59,863 nucleotides of DNA from contig CAIXXM010000079.1 of assembly GCA_903923395.1 (NCBI GenBank), positions 1 to 59,863 of the forward strand, read 5' to 3'. The stretch is from an uncultured Acidobacteriia bacterium. Its GTDB lineage: Bacteria > Acidobacteriota > Terriglobia > Bryobacterales > Bryobacteraceae. The position numbers and the translations under genes are program-made. Under the pieces are notes generated by a model. It worked only from the letters and a program-made list of their open reading frames with translations, did no database searches and was not told where the DNA came from. Position 1 is the stretch's first letter. Each line of letters starts with the position of its first letter. Positions 7,992-16,803 of this stretch are shown piece after piece.

Positions 7992-8690
7992 TTCGCGCCA
8001 GGAGCCGTCTTCCTGCCGTTCTTCGAGCGGGCGGTAATTCGACTTGTAAGTGAGTGATTGGCAGGCCTCGACCCAATAGCCGAGATAGGCATGGGTCAGG
8101 CCTGCCTTTTTTGCATAGTCCAACTGGTTGAGAATGGCCCAGGTGCCGATGGAATGAGCCCGCCAGTTCGGGTGGTAAAAGCAGTAGACCAGCGACACGG
8201 CACCGGGCACTTCATCCATCAAAGCGGTGCCAATCAGGGTCGCGCCGTCATAAAAGAGCCATTGTTTCCCGCCGCAGCCGGAACCGGACACGAATTGCCG
8301 GAAGTAATCGTCCAGGTTGGAGAATTGTAACTCCCATCCGCGGTGACCGGTCATGAAGTGCTGGTAGCGGTTGTAGAGATCCACAATCTCCTGCGTGGCA
8401 AAGCAGGAGTGCAGTTCCGCGCGGAGGTGCCGGTTCTTTCGCCATATGCGCCGCTGGGTGGCGGAGGGAGTAAAGCGGTCCACGGGGATGCGGACACTGC
8501 GGCATTGTGTGCAGGCGGGACAAACGGGGCGGAACATCTGCATGCCGAAGCGCCGCCAGCCCTGCTCCAGCAGAACACCATATTCCGCGGGAGACATATA
8601 CGCAATCAAGCGAACCTCCAGCGACGCCGTTTCGTATGGAAGATAGGAACATTGCCGCGGATTTTCGACGAACCGGAAAAGTTCCTGCAT
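7959..8690 (-). CDS. bpt: Aspartate/glutamate leucyl(arginyl)transferase Bpt
   Basis: The protein has 243 residues from ATG 8690, normal for the bacterial ATE/Bpt family. It transfers Leu (or Arg) from aminoacyl-tRNA to N-terminal Asp or Glu, marking proteins for ClpS/ClpAP decay in the cytoplasm. Visible hallmarks are the N-terminal CSYLPYETASLEVRLI, the Cys cluster CPACTQCRSVRIPV, the FTPSATQRRIWRKN stretch, and a C-terminal GNAT-like half with YCFYHP and YLGYWV. Its start codon is only 11 bp from that of the divergent cytochrome gene, so its promoter must overlap neighbouring coding sequence. It overlaps the esterase gene by 33 bp at its 3' end. Confidence 0.9.
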   Translation of the reverse strand: MQELFRFVENPRQCSYLPYETASLEVRLIAYMSPAEYGVLLEQGWRRFGMQMFRPVCPACTQCRSVRIPVDRFTPSATQRRIWRKNRHLRAELHSCFATQEIVDLYNRYQHFMTGHRGWELQFSNLDDYFRQFVSGSGCGGKQWLFYDGATLIGTALMDEVPGAVSLVYCFYHPNWRAHSIGTWAILNQLDYAKKAGLTHAYLGYWVEACQSLTYKSNYRPLEERQEDGSWRELTVQRPHTEE

Positions 8691-8701
8691 ACTAGGAGTT
8701 T

Positions 8702-10090
8702 ATGAAAGCACTACTTACGCTTCTGCTTGCCGCATCCTGCTTCCCTGCCCTGGCAGCTGATTCTGTCACTTTCGCGCAGCATGTGGCCCCGATTGTGTAC
8801 AACCGCTGTACGAGTTGCCACCGTCCGGGGGAAGCTGCGCCATTTTCATTGCTGACTTACGAAGATGTTTCCAAGCGTGGCAAATTGATCGCCGCCGTCA
8901 CAGCCTCACGCTACATGCCGCCATGGCATGCCGAGCCCGCATCTTACGAATACAAAGACAGCCGGCGGTTGACGGATGCCGAATTGAAGACTATCCAAAC
9001 CTGGGTGAAGGCCGGGATGCCAAAGGGTGATCTGGCCAAACTTCCGGCACTGCCCAAGTATCCGGAAGGCTGGCAGTTGGGCCAGCCGGACATGGTGGTC
9101 AAGATGCCGAAGGGTTTCAGTGTCCCCGCGGAGGGAGCGGACATTTACCGGTATGAGCGGATTCCTCTGAATCTCCCCGATGACATGTGGGTCCGGGCGA
9201 TTGAACTTCGGCCCTCGGCGCGTTCCGTGGTCCACCATGTTCTGTACTTCGCGGAACCAACTGACGCGGCGGTGAAGGTCCAAACAGAGCAGGATGCGCT
9301 GGCCAAGCCCGGTGCCGGTATGAAGTTCCGGCCCGACATGAGCGCCATGGGCGGAGTCGCGGTGGGCGCACAGCCGCACCTGCTGCCGGAAGGGCTCGCC
9401 ATCAAGCTGCCGAAGAACAGTGACTTGATGTTCCAGTATCACTATCATCCGGTCGGCAAGGTGGAAACAGAGCAATCCACGGTGGGGTTGTACTTTGCGA
9501 AGAAAGCGCCGGAACGCCATATGACCGGTATCATGCTGCCGGTTTCGTACTCCATCTTCTCCGGGCTCAACATTCCCGCGGGAAAGAAAGATTTTTCGAT
9601 CAAAGATTCCTTTACGCTGCCGGTGGATATTGAAGCGATCAGCGTGGGGGCGCATGCGCACTATATCGGCAAGACGATGAAGATGACCGCGACTCTGCCT
9701 GATGGCTCCGTGAAGACCCTGCTGGATATCAAGGACTGGGATTTCGCATGGCAGGACCGTTACTTCTTCGATCAATTTGTCGCGTTGCCGAAAGGGACAC
9801 GCCTCGATAGTGAGGTGACGTGGGATAACTCGGAAGAGAATCCGAAGAATCCTTCGCGCCCCGCGATTCAGGTGAAGTGGGGAGAACAGACAAAGGACGA
9901 AATGGGGTCTGTGTCATTGCAGGTGGTGGCTAAGAATGAAGCGGATCTTCCTGCCCTGCAACAGGCCCTGCGGATGCACACGCTGCAGGCGGCACAGAAG
10001 CGGATCATGACGGAGCCAGGGTTCCTGACGTGGCTGCGGCAGGAGTTTGGGGACGTGCTTCCCAAAGGCGGATTCGGCGGCGGGCAGTAA
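8702..10090 (+). CDS. c-type cytochrome fused to a copper type II monooxygenase-like domain
   Basis: ATG 8702 follows AGGAG (8694-8698). The 462-residue precursor has a signal peptide (residues 1-19). Haem c binds at CTSCH (36-40) in a short cytochrome domain; YMPPWHAEP (71-79) supplies a possible axial Met. From about residue 130 the sequence matches the peptidylglycine/dopamine-hydroxylase type fold seen in many acidobacterial proteins: His178/179 (VVHHVLYF), His247/249 (YHYHP) and His318/320 (HAHYIG), with Met327 close by, are consistent with two copper sites. Only the general arrangement is visible; hydroxylase activity is inferred. It is followed 8 bp later by a thioredoxin-like gene, a recurrent partner of such proteins. 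Probably periplasmic. Confidence 0.82.
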   Translation: MKALLTLLLAASCFPALAADSVTFAQHVAPIVYNRCTSCHRPGEAAPFSLLTYEDVSKRGKLIAAVTASRYMPPWHAEPASYEYKDSRRLTDAELKTIQTWVKAGMPKGDLAKLPALPKYPEGWQLGQPDMVVKMPKGFSVPAEGADIYRYERIPLNLPDDMWVRAIELRPSARSVVHHVLYFAEPTDAAVKVQTEQDALAKPGAGMKFRPDMSAMGGVAVGAQPHLLPEGLAIKLPKNSDLMFQYHYHPVGKVETEQSTVGLYFAKKAPERHMTGIMLPVSYSIFSGLNIPAGKKDFSIKDSFTLPVDIEAISVGAHAHYIGKTMKMTATLPDGSVKTLLDIKDWDFAWQDRYFFDQFVALPKGTRLDSEVTWDNSEENPKNPSRPAIQVKWGEQTKDEMGSVSLQVVAKNEADLPALQQALRMHTLQAAQKRIMTEPGFLTWLRQEFGDVLPKGGFGGGQ

Positions 10091-10098
10091 GGCAAGAC

Positions 10099-10644
10099 AT
10101 GTGGCTGAAAGCTGCACTGGCGCTGGGTCTGGTGGTAAGTACGGGAGTATCCGTACCCGATATTGAGGGCGGAATGCAGCGGCCTTTCCAGGTGAGGAAA
10201 GGCGGCAAGGCAAACGTGTTGTTCTTCGTAACGCATGATTGCCCGATCTCGAACGCCTTCGCGAAAGAGATAGCCCGCATCTGCCCGGAGTATGCCGCAA
10301 AGGGTATCGGTTGCTCGCTGGTTTATACAGACCCTTCGCTGACCGATGAGCAGGCCGGGAAGCATGCCGCGGATTACTCGCATGGTAACTACCCAAAGAT
10401 TGTGGACCGCAAGCACTTACTGGTAAAGGCCGCGGGTGCAACGATAACTCCGGAGGCGGTGATTGTGGATGCGGCGGGAAAAATTCGCTACCGGGGCCGC
10501 ATCGATGACTCCTTCGCGGCACTGGGCCAGCCGAGAAGACCGGTAAGAAATGCGGATGTGCGGAACGCGCTGGATGATTTGATTGCAGGTAGAGAAGTTA
10601 GAGCAGCTGAAACCAGGGCGCTTGGATGTTATATCACGCCTTGA
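10099..10644 (+). CDS. Thioredoxin-fold (redoxin) protein
   Basis: The start at ATG 10099 gives 181 residues; a longer extension to 10030 lies inside the preceding gene. A short hydrophobic N-terminus (LKAALALGLVVSTGVSV) suggests export. The redoxin active-site region is THDCPISNAF (Cys48, CxxS), after the core strand NVLFFV. Later elements are the VDAAGKIRYRGRIDD strand pair and a C-terminal helix (VRNALDDLIAG). A single Cys with Ser at the resolving position points to a peroxiredoxin- or thiol-transfer-like role, not a classical disulfide reductase. It probably works with the upstream haem/copper protein, for example in cofactor or disulfide handling (inference from position). The 3' end faces the palindromic repeat at 10653. 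Confidence 0.75.
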   Translation: MWLKAALALGLVVSTGVSVPDIEGGMQRPFQVRKGGKANVLFFVTHDCPISNAFAKEIARICPEYAAKGIGCSLVYTDPSLTDEQAGKHAADYSHGNYPKIVDRKHLLVKAAGATITPEAVIVDAAGKIRYRGRIDDSFAALGQPRRPVRNADVRNALDDLIAGREVRAAETRALGCYITP

Positions 10645-10652
10645 TGGGTTAC

Positions 10653-10814
10653 TGGAGTGCTTCACACAGAATGGTGATTATTCCAATGCCTGGAATAATC
10701 AGTCGCAATCAGTTGTGATGTTGGACACGCGCCAGAATGGCGCACGAACATCAAGCGATAGTGGTCCCATTTCCGGCCTGAAAAATCAACCACATTTGTG
10801 AATCAGACCATTAG
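10653..10814 (+). repeat. Palindromic intergenic element, short copy (A)
   Basis: A 162-bp element that fills the space between the convergent redoxin and sensor-kinase genes. It shares its left end (from TGGAGTGCTTCACACAG), middle and right end (to AATCAGACCATTAG) with the longer copy at 28675-29186. It holds three inverted repeats: 10675-10701 (TGATTATTCCA / TGGAATAATCA, loop ATGCC), 10703-10718 (TCGCAA / TTGTGA, loop TCAG, with one G-T pair), and 10729-10743 (GCGCCA / TGGCGC, loop GAA). Relative to the long copy it lacks most of the internal 180-bp unit. It has no credible ORF, no obvious terminal inverted repeat and no target-site duplication. It could be a REP-like or bidirectional-terminator element, or the remains of an insertion sequence. 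Confidence 0.75.
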
Positions 10815-10816
10815 CA

Positions 10817-13261
10817 TTAGCGGGAAGCCATCTTCACCGCAATCAATTCCTGCAATGTAGCCAGCAGGGTTTCCGGGCCGAAGGGCTTGGCGAGAACCGC
10901 GCCTTCCAGCACCAGATTGTCGCGCAATAAATCCAACTGGCCGGGGAAGCCGGTCATGAACAGCACCTTCAGTTCGGGCCGCAGTTGGCGCAACCGCTTG
11001 GCGAGTTCCGTTCCCCGCATGGCAGGCATCACCACATCCGTCAACAAGACGTCAATCACGCCACTGTGCCGCTGGCCGAAATGGATTGCCGAAGCCGGCG
11101 AGATGGCCTCGAGAACGGTGTAGCCCGCGCCCCGGAGCAAGTCCGCGACGAGGACACGGACGTCCGTGCGGTCCTCCACCAGCAGGATGGTGGCGGCACG
11201 ATGCTCCAAACGCAGTTCTTCCACTTCCCGGGAAGGTTCGATGGAGGATAACGGCTGCGAAGCGGCGGCGGGAAAGTGTAATTCAAAAGCTGTACCGCGG
11301 CCAATTTCTGTGCTGATGGTAATCCAGCCATTGCATTGGCGCACGATGCCGTACACAATCGAGAGGCCGAGCCCTGTGCCGTTGTAATCCTGCTTGGTGG
11401 TGAAGAACGGGTCAAAAATTCGGGGGAGCGTGTCTACATGTATGCCGGTGCCGGTATCCCGCGCGGTCAGGACCACGTGAGGACCGCGTACGGCACCAAT
11501 CTGCACTGCCGCCTGGCCTGGATTTAAACTTTGCAGTGAGGTTTCCAGCACGAAACGGCCGCCTTCCAGCATGGCATCCCGGGCATTGGCGGCGAGATTC
11601 ATGAGGACCTGTTCCATTTGTCCGGTATCCACGAGGACCAACGGGAGTTCGGGAGCCAGGATCAACTCCAGTTCGATGTCATCGCCCAGCAAACGCCGGA
11701 GCATATCCGCCGCGTTCGAGACGATGCCGTTCAAATCACGCACGGCAGGCTCAATTTGCTGTTTGCGGCTGAAGGTGAGCAACTGGCGGGTTAGATCAGC
11801 CGCCGCGTTGCCGGCCTTCAGGACTTTCGAAATCTGCTGGGCCACACGTGTTTCTCTGGGCAACTGTTTCAATAGACTTTCGCTGTAGCCATTGATCACG
11901 GTGAGAAGGTTATTGAAGTCATGCGCAATGCCTCCAGCGAGGCGGCCGACGACCTCCATCTTCTGGGATTGGCGCAACTGCTCTTCGAGGCGGTTCCGTT
12001 CATCCTCCGCAGCCTGGCGCGCGGTTTGATCGCGGAGAATGCCAAGCACACCGTCGATCACACCATCGCCGCCGCGCAGAGGAATCAGGCGGTATTCCAC
12101 GGGATGAACGCCCAGCAGTTTCTGTTCCGTGATGGTGACGGCTCCGGTTTTCAACACGGTTTGCACGTCATTGAGATGAGTCTCCGATTCGGCGAGCGAG
12201 AGCACCAGGTCGTCGGTGCGGCGGACCGTGTAGGGAGCGGTGACCACGGACTGCAACTCGCCCTGACGGCTCAGCAAATAGATGGTGTCCGGCAGAAGTT
12301 CCACCAATCCGCGGTAATGCTCTTCGCTTTCACGCAAGGCGGCCTTGGCATCCACGAGTCGAGAGTGGTCCCGCCGCAGTGATATCACCAGTAAAACAGT
12401 GCAGATCAACAGGCAGATCAGAGTGACCAGTCCCGACACAAAGGCCTGCTCTCTGCGACGTGACTTCGAGAGGTTATTGATCGCTTCCAGATTGAGGAGC
12501 GGATAGAAGCTCCAGCCCTCAATGCGCGTGTTGATGGCACCCTCATCAATCATGCGCCGGATTTCATCGCGGATGGCGCGGGCTGCTGGGGCGGCGCGGA
12601 AGTTCGAGGCCAGTCCGAGATAGCCCTGCGGCACTGGCACGGAAAGGATTCTAACCGGGCGTTTCACCTGCAACTCCATCAGGGCGCGGGAGGCTGAGAA
12701 CTGGTCAATGAACGCTGCGTCTGCGGCACCCGAAACCACGGCTTCAATCGTTGCCTGCGGCGTGGCACCCGGCACCAAAGCGGAGGAGGGAAAGTACTTG
12801 TGGAGATTCACGCGGTGGATTTCGAAATCCGGGTGGCTGATGCGGCGTCCGGTGAGGTCGAGATAAGAGCTGAAGGGGCTGTCCGCCAGGACCAGCAGGC
12901 AATATTCCGTCACCAGGAAGGGGTCAGAGATGAAAATCTGCCGGCGGCGTTCCTCCAGCACGGTCATGGCGACCCAGAGATCCGTTTCCCCGCTGATCAG
13001 AGAAGGAATGCCGGGGCTGGCGGATTGGGTCCATTCCAGGCGGATGCCCTGCTGGCGGGCGGCTTCACGGATTACCCCGACTGCGAGACCTTCCGCCTGA
13101 CCACTCTTTTCCGATGGAAAATGAAGCGGCGGGTCGCTGCCAAAGCCGATGCGGTAAACACGATCCTCCACCGCGGCCGGGCGGGAGTAAATGGCGAACC
13201 CCAACACCGCCATCAAGGCAAGCAGCAGCGCGGCAGTCTGAAACTTAGCAGACTGGGACAT
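10817..13261 (-). CDS. Hybrid sensor histidine kinase with periplasmic solute-binding sensor
   Basis: The start is placed at ATG 13261 (814 residues); a TTG eight codons earlier is also possible. Order: a signal/TM segment ([16 protein letters not shown]), a periplasmic SBP_bac_3-type domain (about 35-260, with [13 protein letters not shown] and [12 protein letters not shown]), a second TM ([18 protein letters not shown]), a PAS-like domain ([17 protein letters not shown]), a HisKA domain with the phospho-His in GGIAHDFNN, a HATPase with N-box ([10 protein letters not shown]) and G-boxes (DTGTGI, GTGLGLS), and a C-terminal receiver with phospho-acceptor Asp in LLTDVVMP. It probably senses an amino acid or similar small solute. 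No separate response regulator is adjacent, so output must go to an unlinked partner. Convergent with the redoxin gene across repeat A. Confidence 0.9.
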   Translation of the reverse strand: MSQSAKFQTAALLLALMAVLGFAIYSRPAAVEDRVYRIGFGSDPPLHFPSEKSGQAEGLAVGVIREAARQQGIRLEWTQSASPGIPSLISGETDLWVAMTVLEERRRQIFISDPFLVTEYCLLVLADSPFSSYLDLTGRRISHPDFEIHRVNLHKYFPSSALVPGATPQATIEAVVSGAADAAFIDQFSASRALMELQVKRPVRILSVPVPQGYLGLASNFRAAPAARAIRDEIRRMIDEGAINTRIEGWSFYPLLNLEAINNLSKSRRREQAFVSGLVTLICLLICTVLLVISLRRDHSRLVDAKAALRESEEHYRGLVELLPDTIYLLSRQGELQSVVTAPYTVRRTDDLVLSLAESETHLNDVQTVLKTGAVTITEQKLLGVHPVEYRLIPLRGGDGVIDGVLGILRDQTARQAAEDERNRLEEQLRQSQKMEVVGRLAGGIAHDFNNLLTVINGYSESLLKQLPRETRVAQQISKVLKAGNAAADLTRQLLTFSRKQQIEPAVRDLNGIVSNAADMLRRLLGDDIELELILAPELPLVLVDTGQMEQVLMNLAANARDAMLEGGRFVLETSLQSLNPGQAAVQIGAVRGPHVVLTARDTGTGIHVDTLPRIFDPFFTTKQDYNGTGLGLSIVYGIVRQCNGWITISTEIGRGTAFELHFPAAASQPLSSIEPSREVEELRLEHRAATILLVEDRTDVRVLVADLLRGAGYTVLEAISPASAIHFGQRHSGVIDVLLTDVVMPAMRGTELAKRLRQLRPELKVLFMTGFPGQLDLLRDNLVLEGAVLAKPFGPETLLATLQELIAVKMASR

Positions 13262-13396
13262 GCTGCCCCGGCAGGCGGAATTCAAATTGCTTTCGTGTCA
13301 TTTTGGCACGGATATTTATCACTGATTCCACCACATCATAGAGGCGGACCTCTCAATACTAACCGAAATGACGGGAAATCGCTTGGTACTTTTGGC

Positions 13397-15787
13397 TTAA
13401 TTTACAAAAGAATCGCGGCGGATAAGCGCGGGTGTTAACCAAAGGATTACAAGCGCAAGCAGATAACAGCCGCCACCGGCGAGCAGAGTTTGCGTCAGGC
13501 CCAGATAAAGCGCCAGGACCAATGCGCCCACAGAGCCCAGCACGCTGGACGCCGCGTTGATGGACCAGGCCCAGCGCACCGACGGCGGGTGGGCCGCTTC
13601 CAGCAGACGGAGGCCGGAGGGGAATGGAATTCCCATCGCAAAGCCCGGCGGCAGCAGCATGGCAAGAGTCAGCAGAATCTTCACCCACAGAGGCAGGCCA
13701 ACACCAGCAGTCAGCAAGGGAGTAACCAGCAGCGCGAGCACTGCCACCAGTGCCGCCACAACGGCCAGAACCAGCGCGATGCGGCGCGACTTTTCCTGCG
13801 CAAGCCTCCCGTCCTGCACAATCTTCCGGCTGACGAAACTGCCCAAGCCGCTCGAAATCAGCATCGAAAAAATGACAACCGTAAGAGCATATGTGGGGTG
13901 GCCAAGGAACAGAACAAATTTCTGAATCAGGGCGACTTCAATCAGGATATAGCCGGTACCGATAGCCAGGAAATACAACAAAAATCCGCGGATAGAATTC
14001 TCCTGGGGCAGCTTTGTACCGAGCACAAGTGGCGGGAGCAGAAGAATAATCAACACTGCCGCAAGACTGACACCGAGAGAAGCGAAGAGTTTTGGCACGG
14101 CGACGTTCACCTTGAGATCCGCCGATTTCGAGCCTGTGCTGGTGAGGAAGGCGGCCAGATCGCGCGGTTGCACAGTGTAGAAGAAGAAGGGCCGGTTGTC
14201 GTCGACCGGGGTGATGTTGAAGGGATAGTCGGCCTGGAAGGCGGCGGGGTTCTTGGCCAGGAGCAATTCTGAAAACGGGGTCTTGGTCTGGACGCCGGGA
14301 TAGTAAACGGGCTCCATATGAGCTTCGCGCATCCCTGTCATGGCGCGGGCCAGGTCCGCGTCGCTTATGGGTTTGCGGGAGATGATGACGGTGTCCTTCG
14401 CGCCCCAGCCCTTCAACTCGCCCTGTGTTCCTTCGCGGCCCACCAGCACATGACGCCAGGGCTGGTCTTCGCCCAGATCATGCAGCGCGGTCATGGCGAG
14501 GGAGATCAGCCGGATCGATTCACGGGGCGGATCAAAGCCCCAGCGGGTGAAGGTGAGCAGTCCATCGTCCGTCAAATGGGCCAGGTAATCACGAAAAGCG
14601 TCCGTGGTGTAGAGGTTGTTTTCTGAGAGAGCGAAGGCACCGGCGGCGGTGGAAGCCCAGGTGTCGACGAGTGTTGCCTGAATCACCTGATACTTGTCGG
14701 GCGAACGGCGGACAAAGCTGCGGCCATCTTCGACATTGATATGCACATCGGGCCGCAGGTAGAGGTTGCGGCTGAGTTGCGGATACTTCTGGCGCATCAC
14801 GTAGTTGGCGATGATCGGATTGATCTCGACGCCAGTGACGTCATGGCTGCCGGAGGCGAGCGCGCGGGAGACATCCCAGCCGCCGCCAGGTCCGATGATC
14901 AGAGTCTTGGCGCCGGGGCGGATGTTGTACGGCAGGCTGGGCCCCTGATGCAGAAGGTCGAGTTTGTTCTGTTCGGTCAAATGATCGAAATCGAACTTTG
15001 CGATTCCCGTGGAAGCATCGGCATCGATGAAGATCATGGGGGCGTTGTCGCCGGGTCCGGGGGCGACGGCGATGCGGGAAATGCTGTTCCAGCGGACATC
15101 GGTTTCGGTTTGCAGTTTCTGGCCTTTGGCGTAACGGACTTCAATGATGTGGAACTTCCAGTTCGCGATGATCAGCATCGTGAAGGCCAGCGCGACGAAG
15201 ACGCTGATGATGCGGCCGATGGGGAAGCCAGCGAGATTGAACCAAAGAGCGGCAGCGGCACAGAAGAGCACCGCGACCGAGAGAACCGTGTTGGGTCCGC
15301 CAAAGGTATTGAGGAGCAGGACCAGCAGGAGGCAACCACCGGCGGCACCCATCAGGTCAAAGAAGTACACGCGGTCCACACGCTCGATGGTCTCCGAAAT
15401 AATGAGCGAAACGATGATGCCGGAGCCAAGGAAGGGCAGCGCATCCGTGAAATAGATGACGCCCAGTTCGAGCGCGGAGATATCAGCGCCGCGGGTCAGG
15501 ACAAAGAGGATCGAGACCAGTACGAGCAGGGCGTTGCCCAGGCTGAGCCACCCGAGTTTACGGAACAATGACCCGGGCCAGGCAGCCACAACGTAAGAAA
15601 GAACCCCGCCCGCACCGAGTCCAAAGAGGGCAATCGAGATCGCCAGGAATGCGAAGTGGTAGTAAAACACCACCGAAAAAATTCGCGTGAGGGATAGTTC
15701 CAGCAGCAGCGTGGCCAGAGTGGTAAGCGCAACGGCAACGTACAGCGGTGGCCAGTTGGCTGGTTTGAGAGCGGAACCTTGGGGCAA
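13397..15787 (-). CDS. Membrane protein with spermidine-synthase-like methyltransferase-fold domain
   Basis: The protein has 796 residues, with the start taken at TTG 15787. It begins with a run of TM helices (VALTTLATLLLELSLT and following), then has a central cytoplasmic or periplasmic domain (about 230-480) resembling SpeE: IIGPGGGWDVSRAL is the nucleotide-binding glycine loop, GVEINPI the acidic strand end, and VEDGRSFVR the next motif. More TM helices follow to the C-terminus. Such fused MFS/spermidine-synthase proteins are widespread, but aminopropyl transfer has not been shown for most of them; the real substrate is unknown. It is followed on the same strand, after 135 bp, by the hybrid sensor kinase. 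Confidence 0.8.
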   Translation of the reverse strand: MPQGSALKPANWPPLYVAVALTTLATLLLELSLTRIFSVVFYYHFAFLAISIALFGLGAGGVLSYVVAAWPGSLFRKLGWLSLGNALLVLVSILFVLTRGADISALELGVIYFTDALPFLGSGIIVSLIISETIERVDRVYFFDLMGAAGGCLLLVLLLNTFGGPNTVLSVAVLFCAAAALWFNLAGFPIGRIISVFVALAFTMLIIANWKFHIIEVRYAKGQKLQTETDVRWNSISRIAVAPGPGDNAPMIFIDADASTGIAKFDFDHLTEQNKLDLLHQGPSLPYNIRPGAKTLIIGPGGGWDVSRALASGSHDVTGVEINPIIANYVMRQKYPQLSRNLYLRPDVHINVEDGRSFVRRSPDKYQVIQATLVDTWASTAAGAFALSENNLYTTDAFRDYLAHLTDDGLLTFTRWGFDPPRESIRLISLAMTALHDLGEDQPWRHVLVGREGTQGELKGWGAKDTVIISRKPISDADLARAMTGMREAHMEPVYYPGVQTKTPFSELLLAKNPAAFQADYPFNITPVDDNRPFFFYTVQPRDLAAFLTSTGSKSADLKVNVAVPKLFASLGVSLAAVLIILLLPPLVLGTKLPQENSIRGFLLYFLAIGTGYILIEVALIQKFVLFLGHPTYALTVVIFSMLISSGLGSFVSRKIVQDGRLAQEKSRRIALVLAVVAALVAVLALLVTPLLTAGVGLPLWVKILLTLAMLLPPGFAMGIPFPSGLRLLEAAHPPSVRWAWSINAASSVLGSVGALVLALYLGLTQTLLAGGGCYLLALVILWLTPALIRRDSFVN

Positions 15788-15911
15788 GGTCTGATTTTAA
15801 TGCATCGCCGTTGGTAATAAATTTCTCTGCGAACGTTTTGCGGGCGAAAAGCGTTATTCTGCCTGACTGGATTGCGCTACCCTCAATGGAAACCGGAGAC
15901 GACCGCACACG

Positions 15912-16793
15912 ATGGAACTGAAGATCACCAACCTTTCGAAAACTTACTCCAATGGCGTTCACGCGCTGCGGGGCATCAGCCTGTCCCTGGGGACGGGAAT
16001 GTTCGGGCTGCTGGGTCCGAATGGCGCCGGGAAGTCGAGTCTGATGCGGACCATCGCCACGCTGCAGGAGGCCGATTCCGGAGAAGTCACTCTCGATGGC
16101 ATCAACGTTCTGAAGGAAAAAGACAAGGTGCGGCGGTTGCTGGGCTATCTGCCGCAGGAGTTCGGCGTCTATCCAAAGATGTCCGCCGGCGACATGCTGG
16201 ATCATCTGGCCGTGATGAAGGGCATCATGAACCGTGGCGAGCGCAAGGAACTGGTGGAAGCGCTGCTGAACCAGACCAATTTGTGGGATGTGCGGAAGAA
16301 GAATCTCGGCACGTATTCGGGCGGCATGAAGCAGCGGTTCGGCATCGCCCAGGCGCTACTGGGGCAACCGAAGCTGATCATTGTGGACGAACCAACGGCC
16401 GGCCTCGATCCAACGGAGCGCAACCGGTTCCTCAACCTGCTGAGTTCCATTGGCCGGGATGTGATTGTGATTCTTTCCACACACATTGTGGAGGACGTGA
16501 GGGAACTTTGCCCGCGCATGGCCATCATCAACAAAGGCCAACTGCTAACGGAGGATTCGCCGGAAGAGGCCATCGGGGCGCTGGCGGGCAGAATCTGGCG
16601 CAAGACGGTCAACAGTGACGCGGAGATGGCCGCGGTGCAGTCCGAACAGAATGTCATCTCGACGCATCTGGTCGCCGGCAGGACGGAATTGCGGATCTAT
16701 GCGGAAGATGCGCCAGGGGAAGGCTTCTTGCCGGTCGAGGCGGACCTCGAAGACGTCTACTTCCTCCACCTGAGCCGTCACGGAAAGAACTAA
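15912..16793 (+). CDS. ABC transporter ATP-binding protein
   Basis: A 293-residue ATPase of the ABC-2 exporter class. It has Walker A GPNGAGKS, a Q-loop in GYLPQEFG, a signature in YSGGMKQRFGIA, Walker B LIIVDEPTAGLD and the switch His in STHIVED. After about residue 225 it carries an extra C-terminal domain (WRKTVNSDAEMAAVQ...LEDVYFLHL) of the type that contacts the permease in this family. It lies 10 bp before the permease-M1 peptidase fusion, so the two form one transporter. The pair plus dinB make a three-gene plus-strand operon. Confidence 0.92.
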   Translation: MELKITNLSKTYSNGVHALRGISLSLGTGMFGLLGPNGAGKSSLMRTIATLQEADSGEVTLDGINVLKEKDKVRRLLGYLPQEFGVYPKMSAGDMLDHLAVMKGIMNRGERKELVEALLNQTNLWDVRKKNLGTYSGGMKQRFGIAQALLGQPKLIIVDEPTAGLDPTERNRFLNLLSSIGRDVIVILSTHIVEDVRELCPRMAIINKGQLLTEDSPEEAIGALAGRIWRKTVNSDAEMAAVQSEQNVISTHLVAGRTELRIYAEDAPGEGFLPVEADLEDVYFLHLSRHGKN

Positions 16794-16803
16794 GGGAACC
16801 GCC

